DNA of 13,185 bases from Frankiales bacterium (lineage in GTDB: Bacteria; Actinomycetota; Actinomycetes; Mycobacteriales; SCTD01), in assembly GCA_025464795.1 (NCBI GenBank), contig JAODNB010000114.1:1-13185 (forward strand), read 5' to 3'. Positions 6,791-13,185 of this stretch are shown one piece after another. The notes under the pieces are model-generated. The model was given only the letters and a program-made list of their open reading frames with translations. It ran no database searches and was not told where the DNA came from. A program made the position numbers and the translations under genes. The first letter of the stretch is position 1; each line of letters opens with the position of its first letter.

Positions 6791-6854
6791 GATGTTCTCC
6801 TGTGTTCTGTGGTGGACGTGCTTCGAAGGCGAGCTCTGTACGTGGTGCGTTGGT

Positions 6855-7601
6855 CTAGGCGGACACCGGGTCAGGGGCGCTGAGATAGGCGGCCTCGAGG
6901 CTGGCGGGGTCAGCCGCCAGCTCCCCGGCGGAGCCCTCGAGCGTGATGGCGCCGTGCACGAGCACGAGGGCGCGGTCTGCGACCTCGAGGGCGAGACGGA
7001 CGTGCTGCTCGACGAGGACGACCACGGCGCCGGTCTCGTCCGCGATGCTGCGGACGACCGGGAGCAGGTCCTCGACGATGACGGGTGCCAGTCCCATGCT
7101 CATCTCGTCGATGAGCAGGACGTGCGGCTTCTGGGCCATGCCCCGAGCCATGGCGAGCATCTGCTGCTCGCCGCCGGACAGGGAGCCGGCAGCGATGCCC
7201 AGGCGGGGCTTGAGGGCCGGGAACAGGTCGAGCAGCTCGTCGAGCGTCGGCCCGTTGCCGCGGCGGGCGATGGTGATGTTCTCCCGGACGCTCAGCGAGG
7301 TGAACAGCGCGCGGTCGTCCGGGACCAGCACCATGCCTGCGCGGTTGGCCGCTCCGGGACGGTTGCTGGGCAGCGCGTTGCCGTCCACCAGTACCTCGCC
7401 GTCCACGCGCGGAAGCAGTCCCGCCAGGGTCAGCATCAGGGTGGTCTTGCCGGCGCCGTTCGGACCGAGCAGGGCAAGGACGGTGCCGCCGGCCAGGGAG
7501 AGGTCGAGCGGACGAACGACGGTGACCGGGCCGTACCCGCCGGACACGCCGCGGCACTCCAGAACGGCTGTGGGCTCGGGCATGGACTCGGGGGGCGTCA
7601 T
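6855..7601 (-). CDS. livF: Liv-type ABC transporter ATPase, LivF-like
   Basis: ABC ATPase of 248 residues. Walker A GPNGAGKTT is at 46-54, the signature LSGGEQQ at 141-147, Walker B VLLIDE at 161-166 with catalytic Glu166, and the switch His is His200 (VEQH). The segment LVPDDRALFTSLSV (92-105) corresponds to the LivF-typical VPEGR-F region where other ABC proteins have a Q-loop Gln, which separates it from LivG. The short length also fits LivF. The ATG at 7601 overlaps the stop of the large fusion gene as ATGA, with a strong GAGGAGG seven bases upstream. A second Met at residue 7 is possible but less well placed. It should pair with the fused LivG ATPase domain to drive import. The symbol denotes family role, not a proven substrate. 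Confidence 0.93.
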   Translation of the reverse strand: MTPPESMPEPTAVLECRGVSGGYGPVTVVRPLDLSLAGGTVLALLGPNGAGKTTLMLTLAGLLPRVDGEVLVDGNALPSNRPGAANRAGMVLVPDDRALFTSLSVRENITIARRGNGPTLDELLDLFPALKPRLGIAAGSLSGGEQQMLAMARGMAQKPHVLLIDEMSMGLAPVIVEDLLPVVRSIADETGAVVVLVEQHVRLALEVADRALVLVHGAITLEGSAGELAADPASLEAAYLSAPDPVSA

Positions 7602-10342
7602 GCCGGGACCTCCTCTGCGTGGGTGCTACCGAGGTAGGCGGCAGCGACGTCGCGGTTGGCCCGGATCTCCGCGGGTGTGCCGCTGGCGATGACCTCACCG
7701 AAGTTGAGGACGTGGATCTGGTCGCACAGCGACAGCACCAGGCTCATGTCGTGGTCGACCATCACGATCGTGATGCCGCTGTCGCGGATGTCGCGCAACC
7801 GGTCGCCCAGCCAGTGGCTCTCGGTGGCGTCAAGGCCGCCCGCCGGCTCGTCCAGCAGCAGGACCCGGGGGCGTCCTGCCAGCACGCGTGCGATGGACAC
7901 CAGCTGGCGCTGACCCTGGGAGAGCTCGCCCGCCGGCCGGTCTCGCACCTGCTCGAGCTTGAGCAGCGCGAAGATGATGCTGAGCATCTCCTCGGACGTG
8001 CGCTCCATGCGACCGGTGGCGGCCGTCAGGCCGACCGAGACGTTCTCCTCGACGCTGAGGTCGTCGTACAGCTCGATGGCCTGGAAGGTCCTGCCCATGC
8101 CGGCCCGGATGCGGCCGAAGGGCTTGAGGTCGGTGATGGACTCCCCCTCGAGGAGCACGCTGCCCTCGCTCGGGGCGAAGCCGCTGATCGCGTCGATGAG
8201 GGTCGTCTTGCCGGCGCCGTTCGGGCCGATGAGCCCGACGATCAAGCCTTGGGGGACTTCGAGGGAGACGTCGTTCACGGCCACGACCCCGCCGTAGCGG
8301 ACGGACATCCCGCGCAACGAGAGCGCCACCGGAGCGTCGGCTGCGGCAGCCTTCAGTGCGCGGTCGCGGGCGCCCAGCGGTCCCTCGACGATGACCTCGG
8401 ACAGCTCGCCACGTCGCTTGCTGCGCCGCTGCTCGACGAGCGCGTGGGCCGGACCGACGATGCCTTCCGGGTTCAGCACGACGGTGAGGATCAGCCCGAT
8501 CCCGGAGATCACGTCGTACCAGATGCCGGTCGAGAAGGTCTCATCGATGGCGATGTAGAGCAGACCGCCCGAGGCCATGATGCCGGCCAGGATGCCGCCG
8601 CTCACGGACGTGATGCCGGCGAGGTAGACCGTGGTGAACAGCGCGAGCCCGCCGAGCGCCGTGAACGACTCGTAGGTGACGGTCGTCTGCCGGTAGGCGA
8701 GCAGGCTGCCGCCGAGGCCCGCGATGAACGCCGCGATCGCGAAGGCGAAGAGCTTGGTGCGCACGACGTCGATGCCTGCCGCGGCGGCCGAGCGCTCGTT
8801 CGCTCGGACCGCCAGCATCTGGGAGCCGAGCCGGCTCGTGCGCAGCTTGGCCACGCCGAGCGCGACGACCACCAGCACAGCCAGCACCAGCAGCCCGAAG
8901 CGCACGCGAGGGTAGTCGGCGCCGGACCCGATACCGAGGTTGTACCCGAACAGCTTCGGGTCCTTGATGGCGATGCCGCTGCTCGTCACGAAGTCGAGGT
9001 TCCGGAACCAGACCGCTTCCAGCGTGTAGGCCAGGGTCAGTGTCACCACGGCGACCGTGAGGCCACGGATGCGCAGGGCCGGTAGCCCGATGATCACGCC
9101 CAGCACCGCGGTGAGCAGCGCAGCAACGAGCGGGGCGATCGGGAAGGGCAGGCCCCAGTCGTCCACGAGCGGACCGAGCAGGAACCCGGCTGCACCCGCC
9201 AGGGTCAGCTGGGCGAGCGACACCTGCCCTGCGTAGCCGGTGACCACGACGAGCGACAGGCCGATGACGGCGAAGATGAGGCTCGTGATGAGCCCGAGCC
9301 GGTAGCGGTCGTTGAACGTGAGCAGACCGACGACGGCGAACGCGGTCGGCACCGCGGCGGAGAACCACGGGTGGTGCGGTCGCGGCGCCCTGCCCAGGCT
9401 GCGGACGATGAGCGCACCGCGGCTCGGCAGCGGCTGGGCACGCACCACCAGGACCAGCATCACAAGGATCAGCGGGATCAGCTCAGGAAGGCCTGAGGCC
9501 GGCAGCCAGGTGTACTTCGTCTGCAGGAAGGTCGCCTCCGACTGGAGCATGCCGATGGCCATGCCCGCGAAGACCGCCGCGCCGAGGTACTGGAAGCGCC
9601 CCATGATGGCGGCAGCCAGCGCCGGCACCGTGAACAGGACGTAGGCGATCGGGACCGGCTGGACGATCGGCGCGATGAGGATCCCAGCGAGACCCGCGAC
9701 CGCCGTGCTCAGCATCCAGTTGAACGCTGCGATGCGGTCGGGCGAGATGCCGCTGACGTAAGCGCCCTTCTCGCTCTCGGCGGCGGCCCGCGTCGCGAGC
9801 CCGAAGCGCGTGAACTTGAACAGCGCACCCAGGACGACGGCGGTCAGGATGATGGTGAGAGCCAGGTACATGCGGTCGGCGGAGAGCCGCACCCCGAACA
9901 CCGTCCAGCTGTCGACGGGGAAGATCGGCTGGACTGCCACACCCGTCGTGCCGAGCCGTGCGGTGATGTCTGAGGTGATGATCACGGAGATGCCCAGCGA
10001 GGCGACGGCGCGGGCAACCGGAGGCGCGTTGCGCAGCGGGCGGAACACCACCAGGTGCAGCAGCAGGCCGACAAGCGCAGCCACGAGCAGCGACACCACC
10101 AGCGCGCTCCAGAACCCGAACACATGGTGGAGCTCGATCACCTTGCGCGTGCCGGGGATCGGCGAGAACGCCTGGCCCTGCCGCAGGTAGCCGTAGTTGT
10201 AGGCCGTGAGCAGCGCGATGCTGCCGGTGGCGAAGTTGATCACACCCGAGCTGCGGTACGTCACGACCAGACCCAGTGCCAGAGCAGCGAAGACCGCACC
10301 ACTGCTCACACCGAGCAGCAAGAACACCAGGTGCTGAGTCAT
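7598..10342 (-). CDS. Fused Liv-type ABC importer: LivH + LivM permeases + LivG ATPase
   Basis: Single 914-residue frame combining three normally separate subunits. Residues 1-300 are a LivH-like permease (GAVFAALALGLVVTYRSSG near 15-33, then VINFATG). Residues about 330-635 are a LivM-like permease with GYAGQVSLAQ at 369-378. After a charged linker (about 636-672) comes a LivG-like ATPase: Walker A GPNGAGKTT 706-714, Q-loop TFQ 752-754, signature LSQGQRQ 807-813, Walker B VLLLDEPA 827-834 (Glu832), His864. All motifs are intact and there is no frameshift between domains. The ATG at 10342 has GGAGGG three bases upstream, rather close. It is the first gene of the transporter operon and overlaps livF by 4 nt. 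One polypeptide would supply both membrane halves and one ATPase, with LivF the other. LivM-LivG fusions occur in actinobacteria; the triple fusion is less usual in my recollection. Confidence 0.93.
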   Translation of the reverse strand: MTQHLVFLLLGVSSGAVFAALALGLVVTYRSSGVINFATGSIALLTAYNYGYLRQGQAFSPIPGTRKVIELHHVFGFWSALVVSLLVAALVGLLLHLVVFRPLRNAPPVARAVASLGISVIITSDITARLGTTGVAVQPIFPVDSWTVFGVRLSADRMYLALTIILTAVVLGALFKFTRFGLATRAAAESEKGAYVSGISPDRIAAFNWMLSTAVAGLAGILIAPIVQPVPIAYVLFTVPALAAAIMGRFQYLGAAVFAGMAIGMLQSEATFLQTKYTWLPASGLPELIPLILVMLVLVVRAQPLPSRGALIVRSLGRAPRPHHPWFSAAVPTAFAVVGLLTFNDRYRLGLITSLIFAVIGLSLVVVTGYAGQVSLAQLTLAGAAGFLLGPLVDDWGLPFPIAPLVAALLTAVLGVIIGLPALRIRGLTVAVVTLTLAYTLEAVWFRNLDFVTSSGIAIKDPKLFGYNLGIGSGADYPRVRFGLLVLAVLVVVALGVAKLRTSRLGSQMLAVRANERSAAAAGIDVVRTKLFAFAIAAFIAGLGGSLLAYRQTTVTYESFTALGGLALFTTVYLAGITSVSGGILAGIMASGGLLYIAIDETFSTGIWYDVISGIGLILTVVLNPEGIVGPAHALVEQRRSKRRGELSEVIVEGPLGARDRALKAAAADAPVALSLRGMSVRYGGVVAVNDVSLEVPQGLIVGLIGPNGAGKTTLIDAISGFAPSEGSVLLEGESITDLKPFGRIRAGMGRTFQAIELYDDLSVEENVSVGLTAATGRMERTSEEMLSIIFALLKLEQVRDRPAGELSQGQRQLVSIARVLAGRPRVLLLDEPAGGLDATESHWLGDRLRDIRDSGITIVMVDHDMSLVLSLCDQIHVLNFGEVIASGTPAEIRANRDVAAAYLGSTHAEEVPA

Positions 10343-10459
10343 GCGCCCTCCGACTTCGGCTGTGAGGTAGGTCTCTCAACCAGGGACCATAGGGCCCTGC
10401 TCTGCGAATGGCGATGAAATCCTTGAACTGATTCTCCTGATCCGGCAAAAGGTCCGAGT

Positions 10460-10471
10460 TTGAGCGCTCAA
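10460..10471. promoter_or_regulatory. Palindromic operator candidate
   Basis: TTGAGCGCTCAA is self-complementary over 12 bp. Two more outer base pairs match beyond one mismatch (10457-10458 with 10473-10474). It lies roughly midway between the divergent genes. No regulator gene is adjacent, so its partner is unknown. Confidence 0.35.
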
Positions 10472-10568
10472 GCTAGGGTCACAATCAGGTCTCTAGGCGG
10501 GAATGAAGGCTGACTAGTTCAATGATTGCCCTCTCCGCAGATCTTCCCAGAACACGCCGGAACAGTTG

Positions 10569-10574
10569 TATGTT
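10569..10574 (+). promoter_or_regulatory. Putative -10 element for a leaderless transcript
   Basis: TATGTT fits TAnnnT and ends exactly seven bases before the ATG at 10581, which would make that A the transcript start. No Shine-Dalgarno is present upstream of the ATG and no clear -35 is seen. Leaderless mRNAs are common in actinobacteria, so the geometry is suggestive. Confidence 0.35.
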
Positions 10575-10580
10575 TGGGCG

Positions 10581-11426
10581 ATGTCGGGTCGAGTCGAGGG
10601 CAAGGTCGCGCTCGTCACCGGCGCGGCGCGCGGCCAGGGCCGTGCTCACGCCGTCCGTCTCGCTGAAGAGGGCGCGGACATCATCGCTCTCGACATCGCC
10701 GCTCCCGTCGCTTCCATGGGCTACCCCATGGGCACGAAGGAGGAGCTCGCTGAGACGGCCGCACTCGTCGAGGCCACCGGCAGGCGAGTCGTCGCCCGCG
10801 TGGCTGACGTGCGCGACCGCGACGCCCTGCAGGCAGTCGTGGACGAGGGCGTGGGGGCGTTCGGTCGGCTCGACGTCGTGTGCGCGAGCGCGGGGGTCTC
10901 CCCGCCCGCCCGTCCCCTCTGGAAGATCCCGGCCGACGAGTGGCATGACGTCATCGACATCAACCTCACCGGCGTCTGGAACACCCTGTCGGTCGTGGTG
11001 CCACCCATGCTCGCTGCCGGCAACGGCGGCTCGATCGTCGTCATCAGCTCCGGCGCCGGCCTCAAGGGCGTCCCGCACCTCGGGGCCTACTCGGCAGCCA
11101 AGGGGGCCGTCGTCCAGCTGGCCAAGACGCTCGCGAACGAGCTCGCCTCGGGCCAGATCCGCGTGAACACGATCGCGCCGGGGACGGTTGACACGCCGAT
11201 GGTCACGGCGAACACCCAGCAGTTCAAGCTCTTCCGCCCTGATCTGGCCGAGCCCACGCTCGAGGACTGCGTCGAGGGCTTCCGCTCGATGATGCCGATG
11301 GGCCAGCCCTGGGTGCACGTCGACGACATCGCCAACGCGCTGCTGTTCCTCGCCAGCGACGAGTCCCGCTACATCACCGGCACCGTCCTGCCTGTCGACC
11401 AGGGCAACCTCAACCGCGCAGTCTGA
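10581..11426 (+). CDS. Mycofactocin-coupled SDR family oxidoreductase
   Basis: SDR of 281 residues, longer than classical members, matching the mycofactocin-associated subfamily typified by carveol dehydrogenase-like enzymes. Diagnostic features are the opening GRVEGKVALVTGAARGQGR (3-21), AEEGADIIALDI then APVASMGYPM (28-50), the extra segment after beta-2 (about 41-66), LANELASGQIRVNTIAPGTV (184-203) and the late PW-DDI-NA-LFLASDE-RYITG block (243-267). The catalytic set is Asn128, Ser157, Tyr170 and Lys174. The usual NAG reads SAG (103-105). The ATG at 10581 fits the subfamily N-terminus; a TTG at 10566 would only add five residues. Members hold NAD tightly and pass electrons to mycofactocin when oxidising alcohols. 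An acyl-CoA dehydrogenase gene follows after 15 nt. The substrate is unknown. Confidence 0.9.
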   Translation: MSGRVEGKVALVTGAARGQGRAHAVRLAEEGADIIALDIAAPVASMGYPMGTKEELAETAALVEATGRRVVARVADVRDRDALQAVVDEGVGAFGRLDVVCASAGVSPPARPLWKIPADEWHDVIDINLTGVWNTLSVVVPPMLAAGNGGSIVVISSGAGLKGVPHLGAYSAAKGAVVQLAKTLANELASGQIRVNTIAPGTVDTPMVTANTQQFKLFRPDLAEPTLEDCVEGFRSMMPMGQPWVHVDDIANALLFLASDESRYITGTVLPVDQGNLNRAV

Positions 11427-11441
11427 TCGAGAGGCCCCTCC

Positions 11442-12545
11442 ATGACCCCCGCCGAAGAGCTGTCCGCGTTCCTCGCGGTCGCCTGGCCCGCCTTCACGCA
11501 CCGCTGGGCCGACCCCACGACGTGGGAGGCCAAGCTCGACTGGCAGCGCACCATGCAGAAGGAGCGGTGGGCTGCGCCGACCTGGCCCGAGGAGTACGGC
11601 GGCCGTGGTCTCGGGATCCTCGAGATGCTCGCCTGCGACGAGGTCCTCGGGACCTATGGCGTTCCGGTGCTGCCCGGCATCCTCGGGCTGAAGAACGTGG
11701 GCCCCACGCTCATCGCCTTCGGCACCGAGGAGCAGCGCGCCCACCTGCCGAAGATCCTGCAGGCCGAGGAGATCTGGTGCCAGGGCTTCAGCGAGCCGGG
11801 TTCCGGCTCCGACCTCGCCTCCCTCCGCACCCGCGCCGACCTCGACGGCGACGTCTTCGTGGTCAACGGTCAGAAGACCTGGACCTCCTCGGGCATGCAC
11901 GCCACCCACATGGAGCTGCTGTGCCGGACGGACGTCAACGCGCCGAAGCACCGCGGCATCTCCGCCCTCGAGGTCGACATGACCTCACCCGGGATCGAGG
12001 TCCGGCCGATCCGCATGATCACGGGGGAGGCCGAGTTCGCCGAGGTCTTCTTCACCGACGTACGGGTGCCGGTCACCAACCTCATCGGTCCGCTCAACGG
12101 CGGCTGGGGTGTCGCCACGTCCACCCTGGGTCACGAGCGGGCGGGCGTCGCCGCCCTCGCCGGTCGGCTCGAGGAGGAGGTGCGCGAGATCATCGCGGCC
12201 CACCAGGCACCCGCCTTGGACCCGCTGCTGGCCGACGAGCTGATCGACCGCTTCGTCGAGTGCCGGGTCGGAGGGTTCCTGGGCGACGAGATGCTCACCC
12301 GTCTCGCCGCCGGGGACCCACCCGGAGCGGAGCAGTCGGTCATCAAGCTGATGTGGAGCGAGGCCACCCAGCACGTGTCCTCCACCCGCACGTCGCTCGC
12401 CGGCCTGGGTGGTCTTGACGACGGCTTCACCGCGGGCGCCTCCCGCGAGTACCTCACCGCCCGGCAGACGACGATCGTCGCCGGCACCACGCAGATCGTG
12501 AAGAACCTCATCGCCGAGCGGATCCTGGGGCTCCCCCGTGACTGA
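11442..12545 (+). CDS. Acyl-CoA dehydrogenase, FadE-like (probable alpha subunit)
   Basis: ACAD family protein of 367 residues, resembling actinobacterial FadE subunits that work as heteromers in steroid and branched side-chain oxidation. The N-terminal helical domain includes APTWPEEYGGRGL (45-57). The flavin signature GFSEPGSGSDLASL is at 115-128 and the WTSSG strand at 147-151. The C-terminal segment is TTIVAGTTQIVKNLIAERIL (343-362). Where medium-chain ACADs have the catalytic Glu (EGT), this protein has Ala347. Glu232 in GHERAG (230-235) sits near the helix position used as base in isovaleryl-CoA dehydrogenase, so it may be the catalytic residue. The ATG at 11442 has GAGAGG seven bases upstream. 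It overlaps the next ACAD gene by 8 nt, implying equimolar, coupled expression. The substrate is unknown. Confidence 0.92.
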   Translation: MTPAEELSAFLAVAWPAFTHRWADPTTWEAKLDWQRTMQKERWAAPTWPEEYGGRGLGILEMLACDEVLGTYGVPVLPGILGLKNVGPTLIAFGTEEQRAHLPKILQAEEIWCQGFSEPGSGSDLASLRTRADLDGDVFVVNGQKTWTSSGMHATHMELLCRTDVNAPKHRGISALEVDMTSPGIEVRPIRMITGEAEFAEVFFTDVRVPVTNLIGPLNGGWGVATSTLGHERAGVAALAGRLEEEVREIIAAHQAPALDPLLADELIDRFVECRVGGFLGDEMLTRLAAGDPPGAEQSVIKLMWSEATQHVSSTRTSLAGLGGLDDGFTAGASREYLTARQTTIVAGTTQIVKNLIAERILGLPRD

Positions 12546-13185
12546 CCTCCTGACCACGCCCGCCGAGCGCCAGGAGTTCCGGCTCTCGGTCCGCCGCTTC
12601 CTGGCCGACCGCTCGACGGAGGCCGACGTCCGTCGACTCGCCGACGACGGCCTCGGCTACGACCCCGACGTCTGGAAGCAGCTCGGCTCCGAGCTGGGCC
12701 TGCTCGGCCTGCTGGTGCCGGAGGAGCAGGGCGGTCAGGGACTGACCACCGTCGAGCTCGTGGTCGCGCTCGAGGAGACCGGCCGGGCCCTGCTGTGCGC
12801 GCCGCTGCTGTCCACCGCGGTGCTCACTCCCCTTGCGCTGCAGGGGATCTCCGCTCCCCTGCTCGCCTCCGTGGCAGACGGGTCGACCCTGGTCGCGGTC
12901 GCCCTGGAGACGGACGGGATCACATTCGCTGAGGGGGCTCTGACCGGCACGGCGATCAACGTGCTCGATGCCCACCTGTCCGCTCGCCTGCTCGTGGTCG
13001 TAGGCGGCAAGGTGTACGAGGTGGCGACCGCCGATGCCACCGTGACGACGAGGAAGACCCTTGACCTCGCGATCGGGCTGTCCACCGTCGAGCTGTCGGC
13101 TACTCCTGCGGTCCTGCTCGGCGAGGTCGACGTGACACGGCTTCAGTCCCTCGCCGCCCTCGCTGCTGCGGCACACCTGGTCGGC
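12538..13185 (+). CDS. Acyl-CoA dehydrogenase family protein, partner subunit (partial)
   Basis: An open frame of 216 codons runs from GTG 12538 to the window edge without a stop, so the C-terminal part is missing. The N-terminus (TPAERQEFRLSVRRFLAD, about 7-24) and the segment LGSELGLLGLLVPEEQGGQGL (about 48-68) are the typical ACAD helical domain, followed by VELVVALEETGRALLCAPLL (71-90). The following region (about 100-205) is a poorly conserved middle domain with no SEP-type flavin signature in the visible part, as is common in the degenerate partner subunit of FadE heteromers. The GTG overlaps the upstream ACAD stop by 8 nt. The likely role is second subunit of an alpha2beta2 dehydrogenase with the preceding gene. 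Whether it contributes catalytic residues cannot be judged from the visible part. Confidence 0.85.
   Translation, partial: MTDLLTTPAERQEFRLSVRRFLADRSTEADVRRLADDGLGYDPDVWKQLGSELGLLGLLVPEEQGGQGLTTVELVVALEETGRALLCAPLLSTAVLTPLALQGISAPLLASVADGSTLVAVALETDGITFAEGALTGTAINVLDAHLSARLLVVVGGKVYEVATADATVTTRKTLDLAIGLSTVELSATPAVLLGEVDVTRLQSLAALAAAAHLVG

Larger units (their letters stand above)
10343..10580. promoter_or_regulatory. Divergent intergenic region, transporter / mycofactocin SDR
   Basis: A 238-bp gap that should hold promoters for both directions. I find no ORF or RNA gene in it. The clearest element is the perfect palindrome TTGAGCGCTCAA (10460-10471). The minus strand also carries AGAATCA (10435-10429), a 7-mer shared with the TetR control region. 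No convincing -35/-10 pair stands out for the transporter operon. Confidence 0.5.

Noticed and set aside
6791..6854. Possible attenuator between livF and the binding-protein gene
   Set aside because: Only short 6-bp palindromes (TTCGAA, GAGCTC) are present, with no stable hairpin; the gap holds just the AGGAG site for the TTG start.
7619..9085. 488-residue plus-strand ORF
   Set aside because: Antisense to the LivHMG fusion; composition is that of a GC shadow frame.
10369..10494. Direct repeat AGGTCTCT at 10369-10376 and 10487-10494
   Set aside because: Only 8 bp long, 118 bp apart, and not flanked by further similarity; probably chance.
10566..10580. TTG start adding five residues to the mycofactocin SDR
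   Set aside because: The family N-terminus begins at the ATG at 10581, and the TTG has no ribosome binding site.
10485..11951. 488-residue minus-strand ORF
   Set aside because: Antisense across the mycofactocin SDR and the ACAD genes and through their promoter region; no domain is visible.

Overview
The window is GC-rich, densely packed DNA. The proteins are rich in Ala, Arg and Val, start codons are often GTG or TTG, and gene ends overlap. Together with a mycofactocin-type dehydrogenase and a paired FadE-like acyl-CoA dehydrogenase, this points to an actinobacterium, perhaps Nocardioides- or Mycobacterium-like; the genus cannot be settled from here. Everything recognised is catabolic, transport or regulatory. 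I see no RNA genes, CRISPR arrays, insertion sequences or phage genes.

Region 1 (2-3819, minus strand) is a four-gene operon in the order APH-family kinase, SDR, acyl-CoA dehydrogenase, SDR. Two of its junctions are 4-nt GTGA overlaps and the third is a 16-nt gap. The kinase and dehydrogenase look like the two halves of the mammalian ACAD10/ACAD11 proteins. The set also resembles the kinase/dehydrogenase/SDR core of the Pseudomonas levulinate (Lva) pathway, which removes a 4-hydroxyl group through a 4-phospho-acyl-CoA intermediate. A 4-hydroxy- or 4-keto-acid route is therefore the most interesting reading.

Region 2 (3820-5459) is the divergent control side. A 75-bp intergenic stretch carries a small palindrome and a 21-bp-phased direct repeat over promoter-like elements. 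It is followed by a TetR-family regulator and a zinc-free quinone-oxidoreductase-like MDR protein, joined by a TGATG junction. A long hairpin (5467-5504) separates this unit from the convergent transporter genes.

Region 3 (5516-10342, minus strand) is a branched-chain-amino-acid-type (Liv/HAAT) ABC importer. It consists of a 914-residue LivH-LivM-LivG fusion, a LivF ATPase and a lipoprotein binding protein encoded last. It probably feeds a carboxylate or amide substrate to the flanking pathways, but its ligand cannot be read from sequence.

Region 4 (10581-13185, plus strand) is a mycofactocin-coupled SDR followed by two acyl-CoA dehydrogenase subunits that overlap by 8 nt. The second is cut by the window edge. 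This looks like an alcohol oxidation step next to a heteromeric FadE dehydrogenation step. The 238-bp gap before it holds a 12-bp perfect palindrome and a possible leaderless promoter.
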